64,000 bases of DNA from Roseiarcus sp963787135 (lineage in GTDB: Bacteria > Pseudomonadota > Alphaproteobacteria > Rhizobiales > Beijerinckiaceae), in NCBI GenBank assembly GCA_963787135.1, contig CAWBBW010000007.1, forward strand, positions 62,001 to 126,000. The letters run 5' to 3'. Position numbers and translations under genes: made by a program. Below, in pieces: positions 1 through 9,035 of this stretch. Under the pieces are notes generated by a model. The model did not search any database. It worked only from the letters and a program-made list of their open reading frames with translations, and was not told where the DNA came from. Positions within the stretch are counted from its first letter, which is position 1. Each line of letters starts with the position of its first letter.

Positions 1-324
1 GATCGATCCGCCTACGCTTGGCTCAATCATATCGGCTGGTCGAAGGCGTGTGTCGGCGAATTCGCGGACGCGGCGCTCTGGTTCAGAAGATCGATCGATG
101 TCAACCACAACAATCTGTTCGCCTACTTCAATCTCGCTGCCTGTCTCGCCCATCTGGGGCGGATCGACGAGGCGCGTCGCGAAGCGGAGGCGGGCCTGGC
201 GGTCGCGCCAAACTTTACCATCCGTCGATTTCGCGCCGCCGCCGAAAGCGACAACGCCGCGTACCTTGTCCAGCGCGAGCGCATCATCGAAGGCATGCGC
301 CTGGCGGGAGTCCCCGAAGAATGA
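1..324 (+). CDS. Class III adenylate cyclase/TPR protein, C-terminal end (partial)
   Basis: An open frame enters from the left edge and stops at 324. The 107 residues are TPR-like: alanine-rich amphipathic helices with the pattern W(F/Y)RRSI...N...A.FNLA..LA.LGR.DEAR, ending in a short tail ...AGVPEE. The same kind of end is seen in the next gene downstream, so this is most likely the C-terminus of a paralogous cyclase with an N-terminal catalytic domain outside the window. The stop overlaps the next start (ATGA at 321-324), which implies translational coupling. Function rests on similarity to the neighbour, since the catalytic part is not visible. Confidence 0.7.
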   Translation, partial: DRSAYAWLNHIGWSKACVGEFADAALWFRRSIDVNHNNLFAYFNLAACLAHLGRIDEARREAEAGLAVAPNFTIRRFRAAAESDNAAYLVQRERIIEGMRLAGVPEE

Positions 325-2099
325 CCGCCGCCCGCCGCCTCGCCGCGATCCTCGCCGTCGACGTCGTCGGCTACTCGCGCCTGATGGGCGAGGACGAGGT
401 GGGGACGGCGCGGGCTGTGCGCGAGCATCGCGAGGCGGCGCGGCCGATCGTGGCGGACTGCGGCGGGCGCGTCGTCAAGACGACCGGCGACGGGCTGCTG
501 CTGGAGTTTCCCTCCGTCGTCGCCGCCGTCGAATGCGCGATTGCGATCCAGAAACTGATGGTCGAGCGCAGCGCTGACGCGCCGGAGGCGAAGCGCATCG
601 TCTACCGCATCGGCGTCAATCTCGGCGACGTCCTGATCGACGGCGACGACATTCTCGGCGACGGGGTCAATATCGCAGCGCGGCTGGAGGGCCTTTGCGA
701 GCCGGGCGGCGTGCTGATCTCGGGCGCGGCCTACGACCACGTGCGCGGCCGGATCGACGCGGATTTCGTCGATCTCGGCGAGAAGGACCTGAAAAACATC
801 GCGCGGCCGGTGCGGGTTCATGCCGTCCGGATCGGCTCACCCAGCCCGACGCTCGCGCCCTCCGCCGCCGAGCCGAACCGGCAGGGCCCCCCGCGCCTCT
901 CGCTGGTCGTCCTGCCGTTCGCCAATATCGGCGGCGACGCGGCGCAGGAGCACTTTGTCGACGGGGTCACGGAGAGCCTCACGACCGATCTCTCGCGGAT
1001 ACGAGGCGCCGTCGTGATCGGCCGCAACACCGCTTTCACCTACAAGGGCAAGGCCGTCGATCTGAAGCAGATCGGGCGAGAACTGGACGTCCGCTATGTG
1101 CTGGAGGGCAGCGTGCAGCGCGGCGGAAACCGCATGCGCGTCAATGTCCAGCTCATCGACGCCGAAACGGGCAATCATCTCTGGGCCGAGCGGTTCGACA
1201 AGCCGCTCGCCGATCTCTTCGACATGCAGGACGAAATCGTGGCGCGCTTGGCAGGCGCACTGAACACCGAACTCGTCGCCGCCGAGGCGCGACGCGCCGA
1301 ACGGATCCCGAGCCCCGACTCGATAGACCTCTATTTTCAGGGTCTGGCTTGGTACAATAAGGGTCGGGCCCCCGACAATGTCGCGCGGGCGCGCGGTTTT
1401 TTCGATCGCGCGCTCGCCGCCGATCCCGGCAATGTCGACGCGCTGATTGGATCGGCGCGAGCGGAGGCGATCGAGGGCATATCGTTCTTTGCGTCCGATC
1501 CCATGGCGGCGATTGCTTCGGCCGAAGTGAAACTGGCCAAAGTCTTGTCATCGGTCCCGGACCATGCGCTTGGCCACGCGTTGCTGGGATTGCTCTACAC
1601 GTTCACCAGGCGCGCTGCACAGGGCATCGCCGAATGTGAACACGCTCTTGCGCTGGATCGAAATCTCGCCGACGCCCATTCCTTTATCGGATTTGGTAAG
1701 ATTGTTATCGGTCGCGCGGAAGAGACAGAGGCTCATATTGTCGAGGCCCTGCGCCTCAGTCCGCGCGACACAAATGGCTTACGGCTGGATGACGAACGCG
1801 GGCATGGCGAAGAACCAGCTCGGCAGTTACGAACTAGCGGTCGCGTGGTTCCGGCGGGCGATCGAATCCAACAGAAATTTTCCGCAAGCGCATTTTTCAA
1901 TGGCCGCCGCCCTCGGGCAGCTTGGTCGACTCGACGAGGCGCATGCCGCCGTTAAGGCCGGTCTCGCGCTCAACCCGGCCTACACCATCTCCCGCGGCCG
2001 CGCTCTCTGGGCGGCGGCGAGCGACGATCCGACGCATCTGGCCAGCTTTAGAGCCCATTATCGAAGGCTGGCGAAAGGCAGGAGCTGCCCGAACAATGA
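321..2099 (+). pseudogene. Class III adenylate cyclase with TolB-like and TPR domains, frameshifted
   Basis: Start ATG at 321 overlaps the upstream stop. Residues 1-170 are a class III cyclase homology domain: the first metal Asp in DVVGYS, a Lys before TTGDG that suggests ATP, and the Asn/Arg pair in VNIAARLEG. Residues about 195-320 look like the TolB-like segment common in this family (VVLPFANIGG...), followed by TPR helices. The frame breaks at about 1765 by one extra base in an AAA run. Continuing in frame 1 restores MAYGWMTNAG and more TPR sequence, and two further shifts between 2040 and 2090 give a normal ending LPEQ and stop at 2099, overlapping the next ATG. The expected product would make cAMP in the cytoplasm. 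Either a decaying gene or a sequence with indel errors. Confidence 0.75.
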
Positions 2100-2225
2100 C
2101 TGCGACCCGCCGCCCGCCTCGCCGCGATCCTCGCCGCCGACGTCGTCGGCTACTCGCGCCTGATGGGCGAGGATGAGGCGGGAACGGCGCTTGGCGTGCG
2201 CGAGCATCGCGAGGCGGCGCGGCCC
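2096..2225 (+). pseudogene. 5' remnant of a third adenylate cyclase copy
   Basis: ATG at 2096 overlaps the end of the second copy, exactly as copy 2 overlaps copy 1. After correcting one base near 2113 the frame reads as the cyclase N-terminus (RRLAAILAADVVGYS, then LMGEDEAGTA and REHREAARP). At nucleotide level it is nearly identical to 321-455, and the similarity stops abruptly around 2225, inside the catalytic domain. This is a truncated tandem duplicate that cannot make an active enzyme. Confidence 0.8.
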
Positions 2226-2541
2226 CTCGCTCGAAAAGGCATGCGATCTTCGCATAACGCCGACCCCCGAGATCTGCAAATTTTCTAGCGGTTTCCCTGT
2301 CCTGTTATCGTCCTGATAAGCGCGAATTATCGCCCTGTTACCCTCCTGTTATCCTTCCGCTATCTTGCTCTCTCCACGCATGATGATCGTTTCATTAGCT
2401 ATTGTATTTCCATACCTTTTCAAAATAAAACTGACCGAATCGCGCTCCTGCCCGCGCTTTTCTCCCTGTTCGCAGGCTAAAACAGGGCGGCGCGTCATCC
2501 TGAACTCATGCGAAGCCTGCATAGCGCAGCGCATTTGACAA
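2226..2541. other. Intergenic region with dispersed repeat
   Basis: No gene is visible between the cyclase remnant and the lpxK stop. The region has lower GC than its surroundings, including an AT-rich stretch near 2385-2440. It contains copy A of a dispersed repeat (2251-2355), described separately. Confidence 0.6.
2251..2355 (-). repeat. Dispersed intergenic repeat, copy A
   Basis: Read on the minus strand, this stretch has several TAACAGG units at roughly 10-20 base spacing, then GCGCTTATCAGGA, another TAACAGG and ACAGGG, and ends with GAAAAT..GCA and CGGCGTTATGCG. The same blocks in the same order lie on the plus strand at 35016-35137. It contains no convincing ORF. Short AACAGG-type intergenic repeats are found in many bacterial genomes; membership of a named family was not tested. 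Confidence 0.65.
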
Positions 2542-3525
2542 TCAGCGGAAAGCCCTGCGCAGCATCCCCTTCGCCAGTCGCGGCTCCTCGAAGCGCAGCG
2601 TCACCGGCAGCGTCACGACGGCGCGGGCGTATTTCGGCGAAAGGCGCACACGGTCCTTCTCGGTCGTCGCCAGGAGGGCGCCCCGCGCCCCGGCCTCCTC
2701 GATCAGCGCCTCGATCTGGCGCGGCCTGAAGTGATGATGGTCCGGGAAGCTTCTTGTCGCGACGATCTGCGCCCCGACACGACGCAGGGTCGCGTAGAAC
2801 TTGTCCGGCCGGGCGATGCCGGCGAAGGCGACGACCTCCCGGCCGATCAGCGGGGCCGCGGCGAGGGCGTCAGGTTCGAGATTGGCGCGAAGGATCGGCT
2901 TGCTGGGGACCGCTTGCGAGATGTCCCTAATCGCCGCCTCGTCGCCGCCGATGACGATCAGCGCCCGCACCAAAGGCGCCTGCGCCTCGAGCGGCGCGCG
3001 CAGCGGCCCGGCCGGAACGCAGAGCCCGTTGCCGAAGCCCGTCTCGCCGTCGACCACCGCGAAGGCGAGGTCCTTCGCGAGCGACGGGTTCTGCAGCCCG
3101 TCGTCGAGGATGAGCGCGTCCGATCCGGCCTCGACCGCCCACCGGGCGCTTTGCACGCGATCGGGGCCGACCCAGCAGCGCGCGACCCTGGCGAGCAGCA
3201 GCGGTTCGTCGCCGACCACGCGCGCGTCGTGGACGTCGGGATCGACCTCGACCGGTTCGACGCGCTTCGCTCCGCCATAGCCGCGCGAAAGAAACGCCAC
3301 GCGCTTTCTGTCGGCGATCAGCATCTGCGCGAGCGCGATCGCGGCCGGCGTCTTGCCGGCGCCGCCTGCGACGAAATTGCCGACGCAGATCACCGGCGCT
3401 CCGGCGCGCTCGCCTGGCTCCGCCATTCGCCGGGCGGTCGCAAAGCCGTAGAGGGCTCCGATCGGCTGGAGGAGGCGCGCCGCCGCGGTCGGCTTCCGGA
3501 CCGCCCAGAAGCCGGGCGCCCTCAC
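2542..3525 (-). CDS. lpxK: Tetraacyldisaccharide 4'-kinase LpxK
   Basis: Phosphorylates the 4' position of the lipid A disaccharide precursor at the inner face of the cytoplasmic membrane to give lipid IVA. The 327 residues match the family's usual length. The Walker A-like motif GNFVAGGAGKTP lies near residues 49-60, followed by the LSRGYGG motif and the conserved ILDDGLQNP. Near the C-terminus is the TTEKD motif typical of LpxK. The start overlaps the waaA stop by four bases (ATGA), so the two are translationally coupled in an operon with DUF374 and DUF4170 genes. Confidence 0.95.
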   Translation of the reverse strand: MRAPGFWAVRKPTAAARLLQPIGALYGFATARRMAEPGERAGAPVICVGNFVAGGAGKTPAAIALAQMLIADRKRVAFLSRGYGGAKRVEPVEVDPDVHDARVVGDEPLLLARVARCWVGPDRVQSARWAVEAGSDALILDDGLQNPSLAKDLAFAVVDGETGFGNGLCVPAGPLRAPLEAQAPLVRALIVIGGDEAAIRDISQAVPSKPILRANLEPDALAAAPLIGREVVAFAGIARPDKFYATLRRVGAQIVATRSFPDHHHFRPRQIEALIEEAGARGALLATTEKDRVRLSPKYARAVVTLPVTLRFEEPRLAKGMLRRAFR

Positions 3526-4799
3526 GGCGACGGCGCCGGCAACAGCGGCGCTAGCGCCTTCATCGAGCGCTCGACGGCGCCGGCCCGCCGCTCAACCGCG
3601 TCTCCGGCTGCGCGCGCCATCGCGCGCAAGCGCGCCGTGTTGGCGAAAAGGGCGATCAGCGCGTCGCCGAGGTCCTGAGGGCGCTGAATTTCCTGCGCCC
3701 CGCCCGCCTCATCGAGCGAAGCGTAGACGTCGCGAAAGTTGGCGACCATCGGCCCGTGCAGGATCGCCGAGGCGAGCCGCGCCGGTTCGATCGGATTTTG
3801 CCCGCCCCCGCCGGCGAATGACTTGCCAACGAAAACGACTCCCGCCAGCCGGTAGAAGAGCCCGAGCTCGCCGATCGTGTCACAGACATAGACCGCCGTT
3901 CCCGGCCCCGGCCGGTCGCCTCGCGACCTCAGCGCGCAGGCGAGCCCCTGCGCCTCGAGTTCGCGCCGGATCTCCTCTCCCCGCTCCGGATGCCGGGGCG
4001 CAATCAACGTCAGAGCGTCCGGAAACACCTCGATCAGCCGCCTGTGCGCATCCGCCGCCATGCGGTCCTCGCCCACGTGGGTCGAAGCCGCGATCCAGAT
4101 CTGGCGCCCCGAGGTCAGGCCCGAAAGCTCGGCCAGTTCCCGCCGGTCGGCAGGCAGCGCCGGCGCGTCGAACTTGATGTCGCCGGCGATCAGGACGCGC
4201 GGCGCGCCAAGCGCGGTCAGCCGTTCGCCGTCGCCCTCGCTGCGCGCGAGACAGAGGTCGAAGTGCGACAGGAGTTCGCCGATCAGACGCGGCGCCTTGC
4301 GCCATCGGCTGAACGACCGTTCGCTGATCCTTCCGTTGATCATCGCGAGCGGCGAACCCGCACGTCTCAGTTCGAGGATCATGTTCGGCCAAAGCTCGGA
4401 TTCCGCAAAGAGCGCCGCGTCCGGCCGCCAGTGGGCGAGAAACCGGCGCAGGAAAAACGGACTGTCGAGCGGGGCGTACTGATGCAGCGCGCCGGATGGC
4501 AGCCGCTGAGAAAGGAGCGCTGCGGACGTGACCGTCCCCGTCGTCACCAGCGCAACCGCACCTGCGCGGGTGATGCGTTCGACGAACGGCAGAAGCGAAA
4601 CGGCCTCGCCGACGCTCGCGCCGTGAAGCCAGACGAGACGTCCCGCCGGGCGGGAAAGACCTGCGCGTCCACGCCGTTCCTCGATCCGCTGCGGGTCTTC
4701 TTTGCCGCGCCTGAGCCGCATCGACAAAAAGGGCCCGGCGAGCGGCGTGCCGAGCGCCGTCATGAGGCGATAAGCGTGGAGCGACAGCGGCGCCGTCAT
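3522..4799 (-). CDS. waaA: 3-deoxy-D-manno-octulosonic acid transferase WaaA (KdtA)
   Basis: Transfers Kdo from CMP-Kdo to the lipid A precursor at the cytoplasmic face of the inner membrane. The 425-residue protein has the family layout: an N-terminal glycosyltransferase-30 domain with WLHGASVGE near residue 54-62, the acceptor-side segment ALFAESELWPN, and a C-terminal domain with HPERGEE and the GGGGQNPIEPARLA signature of Kdo transferases. It overlaps the DUF374 gene upstream and lpxK downstream by four bases each. Whether it adds one or more Kdo residues cannot be read from the sequence. Confidence 0.95.
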   Translation of the reverse strand: MTAPLSLHAYRLMTALGTPLAGPFLSMRLRRGKEDPQRIEERRGRAGLSRPAGRLVWLHGASVGEAVSLLPFVERITRAGAVALVTTGTVTSAALLSQRLPSGALHQYAPLDSPFFLRRFLAHWRPDAALFAESELWPNMILELRRAGSPLAMINGRISERSFSRWRKAPRLIGELLSHFDLCLARSEGDGERLTALGAPRVLIAGDIKFDAPALPADRRELAELSGLTSGRQIWIAASTHVGEDRMAADAHRRLIEVFPDALTLIAPRHPERGEEIRRELEAQGLACALRSRGDRPGPGTAVYVCDTIGELGLFYRLAGVVFVGKSFAGGGGQNPIEPARLASAILHGPMVANFRDVYASLDEAGGAQEIQRPQDLGDALIALFANTARLRAMARAAGDAVERRAGAVERSMKALAPLLPAPSP

Positions 4800-5513
4800 G
4801 CCGTTCTCAAATTCGCGCCGGGATCGGTTGCGCCGACCATGGCGTACGCCCGCCGGTGCGCCTCGTCGAGCCCCTGCTGAATCGCGAGCCGAGCCTGCTC
4901 CATCGCGGCGTCGTCCGCGTCGGCAGGAACGTGGACGAGATCGCCGACGACGACAACCGCCCGGCTGAAAGGCAATCCCAGCGACGCGCGGTCCCAGGTA
5001 TCGAACTGGATCCGCCGGCTCGTCACCACGGCGGTCGGGGCGATTGGGCGGCCCGAGAGTTTCGCCAGCGTTACAATGCCCAATCCAGCGACTCGGGCGC
5101 GTTTCGGCACGTCAGCCGTCATCGCGACCGAAACGCCCGAACTCGAGCTGTCGCAGGAGTTCTCGCATGGCCGGAAAGCCGCCCTTGTAGCGCGCTCGAT
5201 CGGGCGGACCTCCGGAGCCCCGCACAGGCGTTACGCCGAGATATTGCAGGGCCGCGGCCTGCGCGCCGGCGTCTTCATGGCGTGAGATGAGCGCGGCCAT
5301 GCGCTCGATGGCGTCCGGCCAGGCGAACGACACCATCAGATGCTGGCCATGCCACATGGCGACGATGAGCGGCGTCGCCCCCGCGACGGCCGTATCGATG
5401 TCTTCGGGAATGGTGGTGATGCGGCTCGTGCGCTGCACGAAACGAACGTACTGCGCAAGCAGGAAACCGATGGTCTCCTGCCCAAACCGCGACCTGCCGA
5501 CACGTCTTGCCAT
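4796..5513 (-). pseudogene. DUF374 lysophospholipid acyltransferase-like protein, frameshifted
   Basis: Two adjacent minus-strand frames together make one DUF374 protein of about 238 residues. The N-terminal part (5513 to about 5115) carries the membrane acyltransferase segment with IVAMWHGQHLM and SRHEDAG. The C-terminal part (from about 5122 to 4796) begins at VSVAMTADVPKR and continues AGLGIVTLA. One extra base in the GGGCGTTTC stretch near 5118-5122 separates them. The gene sits 7 bases downstream of the DUF4170 gene and overlaps waaA by ATGA. In many Hyphomicrobiales this gene lies in the same place, so an acyltransferase role in lipid A or phospholipid metabolism is likely. An indel error is as likely as real inactivation. 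Confidence 0.8.
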
Positions 5514-5520
5514 GAAGCGC

Positions 5521-5793
5521 TCAGGCGATCCTTGTCGGGGGGGCGAGGTCCGGCTCGATCATCCGATGCAGATGGACGATAAAATAGCGGGTGTGCGCGC
5601 TGTCGACGGTCTGATGCGCCTTGGCGCGCCAGGCCTGCTCGGCGCTCGCATAGTCGGGAAAGAGTCCGACGATGTCGATCTTGGCCGGGTCGCGAAATTC
5701 GTGGCTTTCGAGCGATTTGAGTTCGCCGCCGAAAACAAGGTGCAGACGCTGCGGCTTGTCTTCGCCGTGAGCCTTCAGATCGGAGGACGTCAT
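5521..5793 (-). CDS. DUF4170 domain-containing protein
   Basis: A 90-residue soluble protein with the conserved core LHLVFGGEL, IVGLFPDYASAEQAWRAKAH and YFIVHLHRMI, which matches DUF4170. The chosen ATG at 5793 has an AGGGGAA ribosome binding site seven bases upstream; an earlier TTG at 5799 has none. The stop is 7 bases before the DUF374 start, so it belongs to the lipid A operon. Its biochemical role is unknown; conserved location next to waaA and lpxK suggests a link to outer membrane assembly. Confidence 0.85.
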   Translation of the reverse strand: MTSSDLKAHGEDKPQRLHLVFGGELKSLESHEFRDPAKIDIVGLFPDYASAEQAWRAKAHQTVDSAHTRYFIVHLHRMIEPDLAPPTRIA

Positions 5794-5895
5794 GGTCAAT
5801 TTCCCCTGAAAGTTGGACGCGCGGCGCGCGGGGCGGCTTTGCCCTTGCAGCGGCCAAAACGCAAGTCGTTGTGCGGTCGCCTGGTCAAGCGAGCC

Positions 5896-6780
5896 TCAAG
5901 CGCCGGTCGCGGCGCGAAACGCTTCAAGCAATCGCGGCGCCACCAGTTCGGGCGCCGCGAGGAGCGCGCCCCGCCGGATTTGCTTTGTATTATAGAGCAA
6001 CCGCTCGCCGGAACGGCCGATGAGGCGAGCGCCTGCTTCCTCCAGCAGGAGATCGGCGGCCGCGACATCCCAGTCGTGCGAATCTGCCGCCGCTACCGCG
6101 AAATCGATCGCGCCGCGCACGACCATGCACAGCCGATAGGCGAGCGACGGCACGCGGGGCGCGATGTCGATCGTCGCGCCGAGCCTCGCGGCCATCGCCT
6201 GAAGGATCGGCTTGGGACCGGCGGCGCTGAAACGCAGGGGATCGAACGGGCCAGGGGCCGCGACTGCCGCCTGGTTGAACGTCGCGCCTCCGCCCCGCAC
6301 GGCGGCGTAAGTTTCGTCCAGCGCCGGCGCATGAACGACGCCTGCGAACGGGCGGCCGTCGACGACGAGCGCGGCCGAAACCGCCCAGCGGGGGTCGCCC
6401 GCAACGAAGGCGCGAGTGCCGTCGATCGGATCAACGACGAGCAGGGCGCGTCGCTCGAGGCGCTCAGCATTGTCGGCCGTTTCTTCCGACAGCCACCCCG
6501 CCTCCGGAAACGCCTCCAGCAGGCGTCGCTTCAGCAGGGCGTCGGCGGCGAGATCGGCCTCCGTCACTGGCGACCCGCCGACCTTGGATCGAACCTCGGC
6601 CGACGTCGCCGCCCCGGGCCGGAAGAAACCGAGCGCAAGCGCCCCGGCCTCGCGCGCGGCGGCGACCAGACAGTCGCGCGCGGCGAGCGCGCTGCGATCC
6701 GCGTCGACGTTCAAAGGGAAGTCCGGGGCTCGAGCAGGGATTCGAAGCTCGGCTTTAGCCGCACGCCAGCCGTGACGCAA
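5896..6780 (-). CDS. Inositol monophosphatase/3'(2'),5'-bisphosphate nucleotidase family protein (CysQ-like)
   Basis: Metal-dependent phosphatase of the inositol monophosphatase superfamily. Visible motifs: the metal ligand Glu in LSEETADN, the VDPIDGTRAFVAG core (DPIDGT), and WDVAAADLLLEEAGA near the C-terminus. The 294 residues include about 24 N-terminal residues that look unlike the family; a TTG at 6714 (LNVDADRS) may be the true start, since the family domain begins there. First gene of the run cysQ-like/DUF4170/DUF374/waaA/lpxK. Substrate could be pAp or an inositol phosphate; the sequence alone does not decide. Confidence 0.82.
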   Translation of the reverse strand: MRHGWRAAKAELRIPARAPDFPLNVDADRSALAARDCLVAAAREAGALALGFFRPGAATSAEVRSKVGGSPVTEADLAADALLKRRLLEAFPEAGWLSEETADNAERLERRALLVVDPIDGTRAFVAGDPRWAVSAALVVDGRPFAGVVHAPALDETYAAVRGGGATFNQAAVAAPGPFDPLRFSAAGPKPILQAMAARLGATIDIAPRVPSLAYRLCMVVRGAIDFAVAAADSHDWDVAAADLLLEEAGARLIGRSGERLLYNTKQIRRGALLAAPELVAPRLLEAFRAATGA

Positions 6781-6924
6781 TCAAAGACCGTGACGGTTTT
6801 CAGGCGGAAGAGAGCCAAGAGCCTCCGAGTCCGCCCTGTCGAACGGCAGGCGCGCGTGCTACCCTTGGGAGCCGATCTCGAGGCGAATGCGCCAGTGAAT
6901 GAAGTTTCTCCCACATCCGACCGA

Positions 6925-8673
6925 ATGCGTCTCGCGCCTGTCGCGATCAGTCCGCTGCTTGATCCGCGCCTCGGGGACATGGAGAACGACCATTCGGCCA
7001 CCAAGCAACGCACGCTTCTGGCGATCGCGGGCAGTCTGCTCGCCGAAATCAGCCTGACGAAACTGCTGTTCGCATGGTTCGTCTCGATCCTGCTGCCGGC
7101 CGTCCTTCTCGGTCTCGCGCCGCTTGTGCTGACCGCCTGGATCGGCGAGGCCTCCGACCGGTTTGCCGAGGCGACCGGGGTCGGCGCGGCACTCGTCGTT
7201 CTGGCGGTGCTTGCCGTCGGATGGATCGGCTGGCGCCCGCTCTTTCGCCTCGCGGAAACCAATTTCTGGTCCCTGAACGCGCTGGCGGTCCAGCCCGGCT
7301 ATGCGTTCTGGCGCGAGGCGCTCAGGCACCTGACCGAGCGATCGCTCAATCGCAAGAGCGGCGCGGAGCTCGCGCGCATCCGCTCGCTCAGCTGCGCCGG
7401 CGCCGGCATTCTTCTTTTCGCCGTCGCGGGGCTGGTGGCCTTCGCGGTCTGGCCTCAGACGCGGTGGATGGGATCGGTGGCCGATCTGGCCTCGCCGCGC
7501 CTCCTCATATTTCCGACGATCGCCAACACAGTCGTGATCATGTCTTCCTATTTAGCGTTCGCCTCGCTCGTTTGGGGCTTCGCCGACGCCGGCGTCGACC
7601 AGCCGCTCGACCTCGAGGCCTTCGACGCCGCGCCAGCGGGCGCGCGCGTCTGGCGGGTCGCGCATCTCTCCGATGTTCATGTCGTCGGCGAACGCTACGG
7701 GTTTCGCGTCGAGAGCGGGCGCGGCGGTCCGCGCGGCAACGATCGGCTCGAACAGGCTTTTGCCCGGCTTGCCGCCTTGCACGCCAAACAGCCGCTTGAC
7801 CTCGTCCTCGTCAGCGGCGACATGACGGATGCGGGAACATCGGCCGAATGGGCCGAGTTTCTCGACATCGTCGGCGCGCATCCCGAACTCGCCGCACGGA
7901 TGCTCATTCTGCCCGGCAACCACGACGTCAATATCGTCGATCGCACCAATCCGGCCCGTCTCGATCTGCCGTTCAGCCCGATCAAGGCTCTGCGCAAGAT
8001 GCGCGCGCTCTCGGCAATGGCCGCCGTCCAAGGCATGCGGGTGACGGCCTCCACCGCCCAGTCGCCCGGTTCGACCCTGTCCGAGGCGCTCGAGAGCCGA
8101 CGGACATCGATCGAGGACTTCGCCGCCAACGGCGGCTTCCATCGATCCTCCGAGCTCGCCCGCCTTTGGCATGAGCTCTTCCCGCTGATCCTCCCGCCCG
8201 ACCAGGAGGATGGCCTCGGGGTGGCGATCCTCAATTCGAATGCCGACACGAATTTCTCGTTCACCAATGCGCTCGAACTCATGGCCGTCGGCCAGGCGCT
8301 TCGGCTCACCGAGACCTTCGATCGCTTTCCGAAAGCCCGATGGATCGTGGCGCTGCATCATCATCTGACCGAGTATCCGATGCCGGTTGCGGCGTTCTCC
8401 GAGCGGGTCGGAACCGCGCTCATCAACGGCAGCTGGTTCCTGCGGGTCCTGAAGCCTTACGCGAGCCGGATCGTCGTCATGCACGGCCACCGCCACAAAG
8501 ACTGGATCGGCGCCTGCGGCTTGCTGAAGATCGTCTCGGCGCCTTCGCCGGTGATGGCGAAGGAGCTCTCGCCGACGCATTTCTATATCCACGCGCTCGC
8601 CGCCGGCCCCGATGGGAGTCTCCGTCTTCTGATGCCGGAGAGGGTGGAGATCGCGGCGCCGGCCGGAGCCTAG
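6925..8673 (+). CDS. Membrane-anchored metallophosphoesterase
   Basis: A calcineurin-like phosphoesterase fused to an N-terminal membrane region. Hydrophobic segments occur near residues 50-75, 85-105 and 155-215. The catalytic domain then shows all metal-binding motifs in order: HLSDVH, VSGDMTD, LPGNHDVN, ALHHH and MHGHRHKD. The large open frame extends upstream to 5287, but that part lies over two minus-strand genes and is not coding; ATG at 6925 or 6979 are the plausible starts. It diverges from the phosphatase gene at 6780. The substrate is unknown; candidates are a lipid head group (UDP-diacylglucosamine-like or phospholipid) or a cyclic nucleotide. Confidence 0.85.
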   Translation: MRLAPVAISPLLDPRLGDMENDHSATKQRTLLAIAGSLLAEISLTKLLFAWFVSILLPAVLLGLAPLVLTAWIGEASDRFAEATGVGAALVVLAVLAVGWIGWRPLFRLAETNFWSLNALAVQPGYAFWREALRHLTERSLNRKSGAELARIRSLSCAGAGILLFAVAGLVAFAVWPQTRWMGSVADLASPRLLIFPTIANTVVIMSSYLAFASLVWGFADAGVDQPLDLEAFDAAPAGARVWRVAHLSDVHVVGERYGFRVESGRGGPRGNDRLEQAFARLAALHAKQPLDLVLVSGDMTDAGTSAEWAEFLDIVGAHPELAARMLILPGNHDVNIVDRTNPARLDLPFSPIKALRKMRALSAMAAVQGMRVTASTAQSPGSTLSEALESRRTSIEDFAANGGFHRSSELARLWHELFPLILPPDQEDGLGVAILNSNADTNFSFTNALELMAVGQALRLTETFDRFPKARWIVALHHHLTEYPMPVAAFSERVGTALINGSWFLRVLKPYASRIVVMHGHRHKDWIGACGLLKIVSAPSPVMAKELSPTHFYIHALAAGPDGSLRLLMPERVEIAAPAGA

Positions 8674-8762
8674 GCTCAACTCTTCCAGGCGACGCACGCC
8701 CTCGGCGCAGGGCGCCATTTTCGTTCCCGTTTCATGCGATTTCAAAGGTTTGCGGCGCCATA

Positions 8763-8775
8763 TGTGGACGGCCCC
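8763..8775 (+). repeat. IS subterminal inverted repeat, end distal to transposase start
   Basis: TGTGGACGGCCCC, the exact reverse complement of 10118-10130. Lies downstream of the transposase stop, at the far end of the non-coding part of the element. Confidence 0.85.
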
Positions 8776-9035
8776 TTTCTGACAAGCGTTTTTTGACGTT
8801 CTGAACGGTTGGGTCGGCTGCGATCATATGTCCGGCCTGCTGGCGCGGCGCTTATGTCCGCTGGCCCTGATGAAGTCCGACTGCCTCGGTCCCTAATCAT
8901 TTCCGCGAGCTGGTGTTGGCTCTTGGCGCCTGGCGCGGGATGGCCTTGGCTTTCGGTGGCGACCATGTCGTTCATCACGTCTCGTTGCGCTCGCCAAACT
9001 CGTGAATAGGAATGTCTGCCCGATTGCTTATTACT
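8776..9035 (-). ncRNA. Candidate target-guiding (bridge/seeker) RNA region of the IS
   Basis: About 260 bases between the transposase stop and the distal inverted repeat contain no credible ORF. In IS1111-group elements the long non-coding end downstream of the transposase encodes a structured RNA that pairs with target and donor DNA. The position and length fit. No fold was computed, and the exact RNA ends and loops are unknown, so this is a prediction from family knowledge. Confidence 0.45.

Noticed and set aside
2280..2360. Possible CRISPR-like short repeats (CCTGTTATC units)
   Set aside because: Units are irregular in spacing and sequence, there are no unique spacers of constant length, and no cas genes are near. 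Treated as a dispersed intergenic repeat.
5287..6924. N-terminal 546 codons of the long frame leading into the metallophosphoesterase
   Set aside because: This part overlaps the DUF4170 and phosphatase genes on the other strand, which have clear motifs; the phosphoesterase homology begins only after 6925.
8742..8978. 78-codon frame in the non-coding end of the IS
   Set aside because: No ribosome binding site or family pattern, and the region fits better as the non-coding end of an IS1111-group element.
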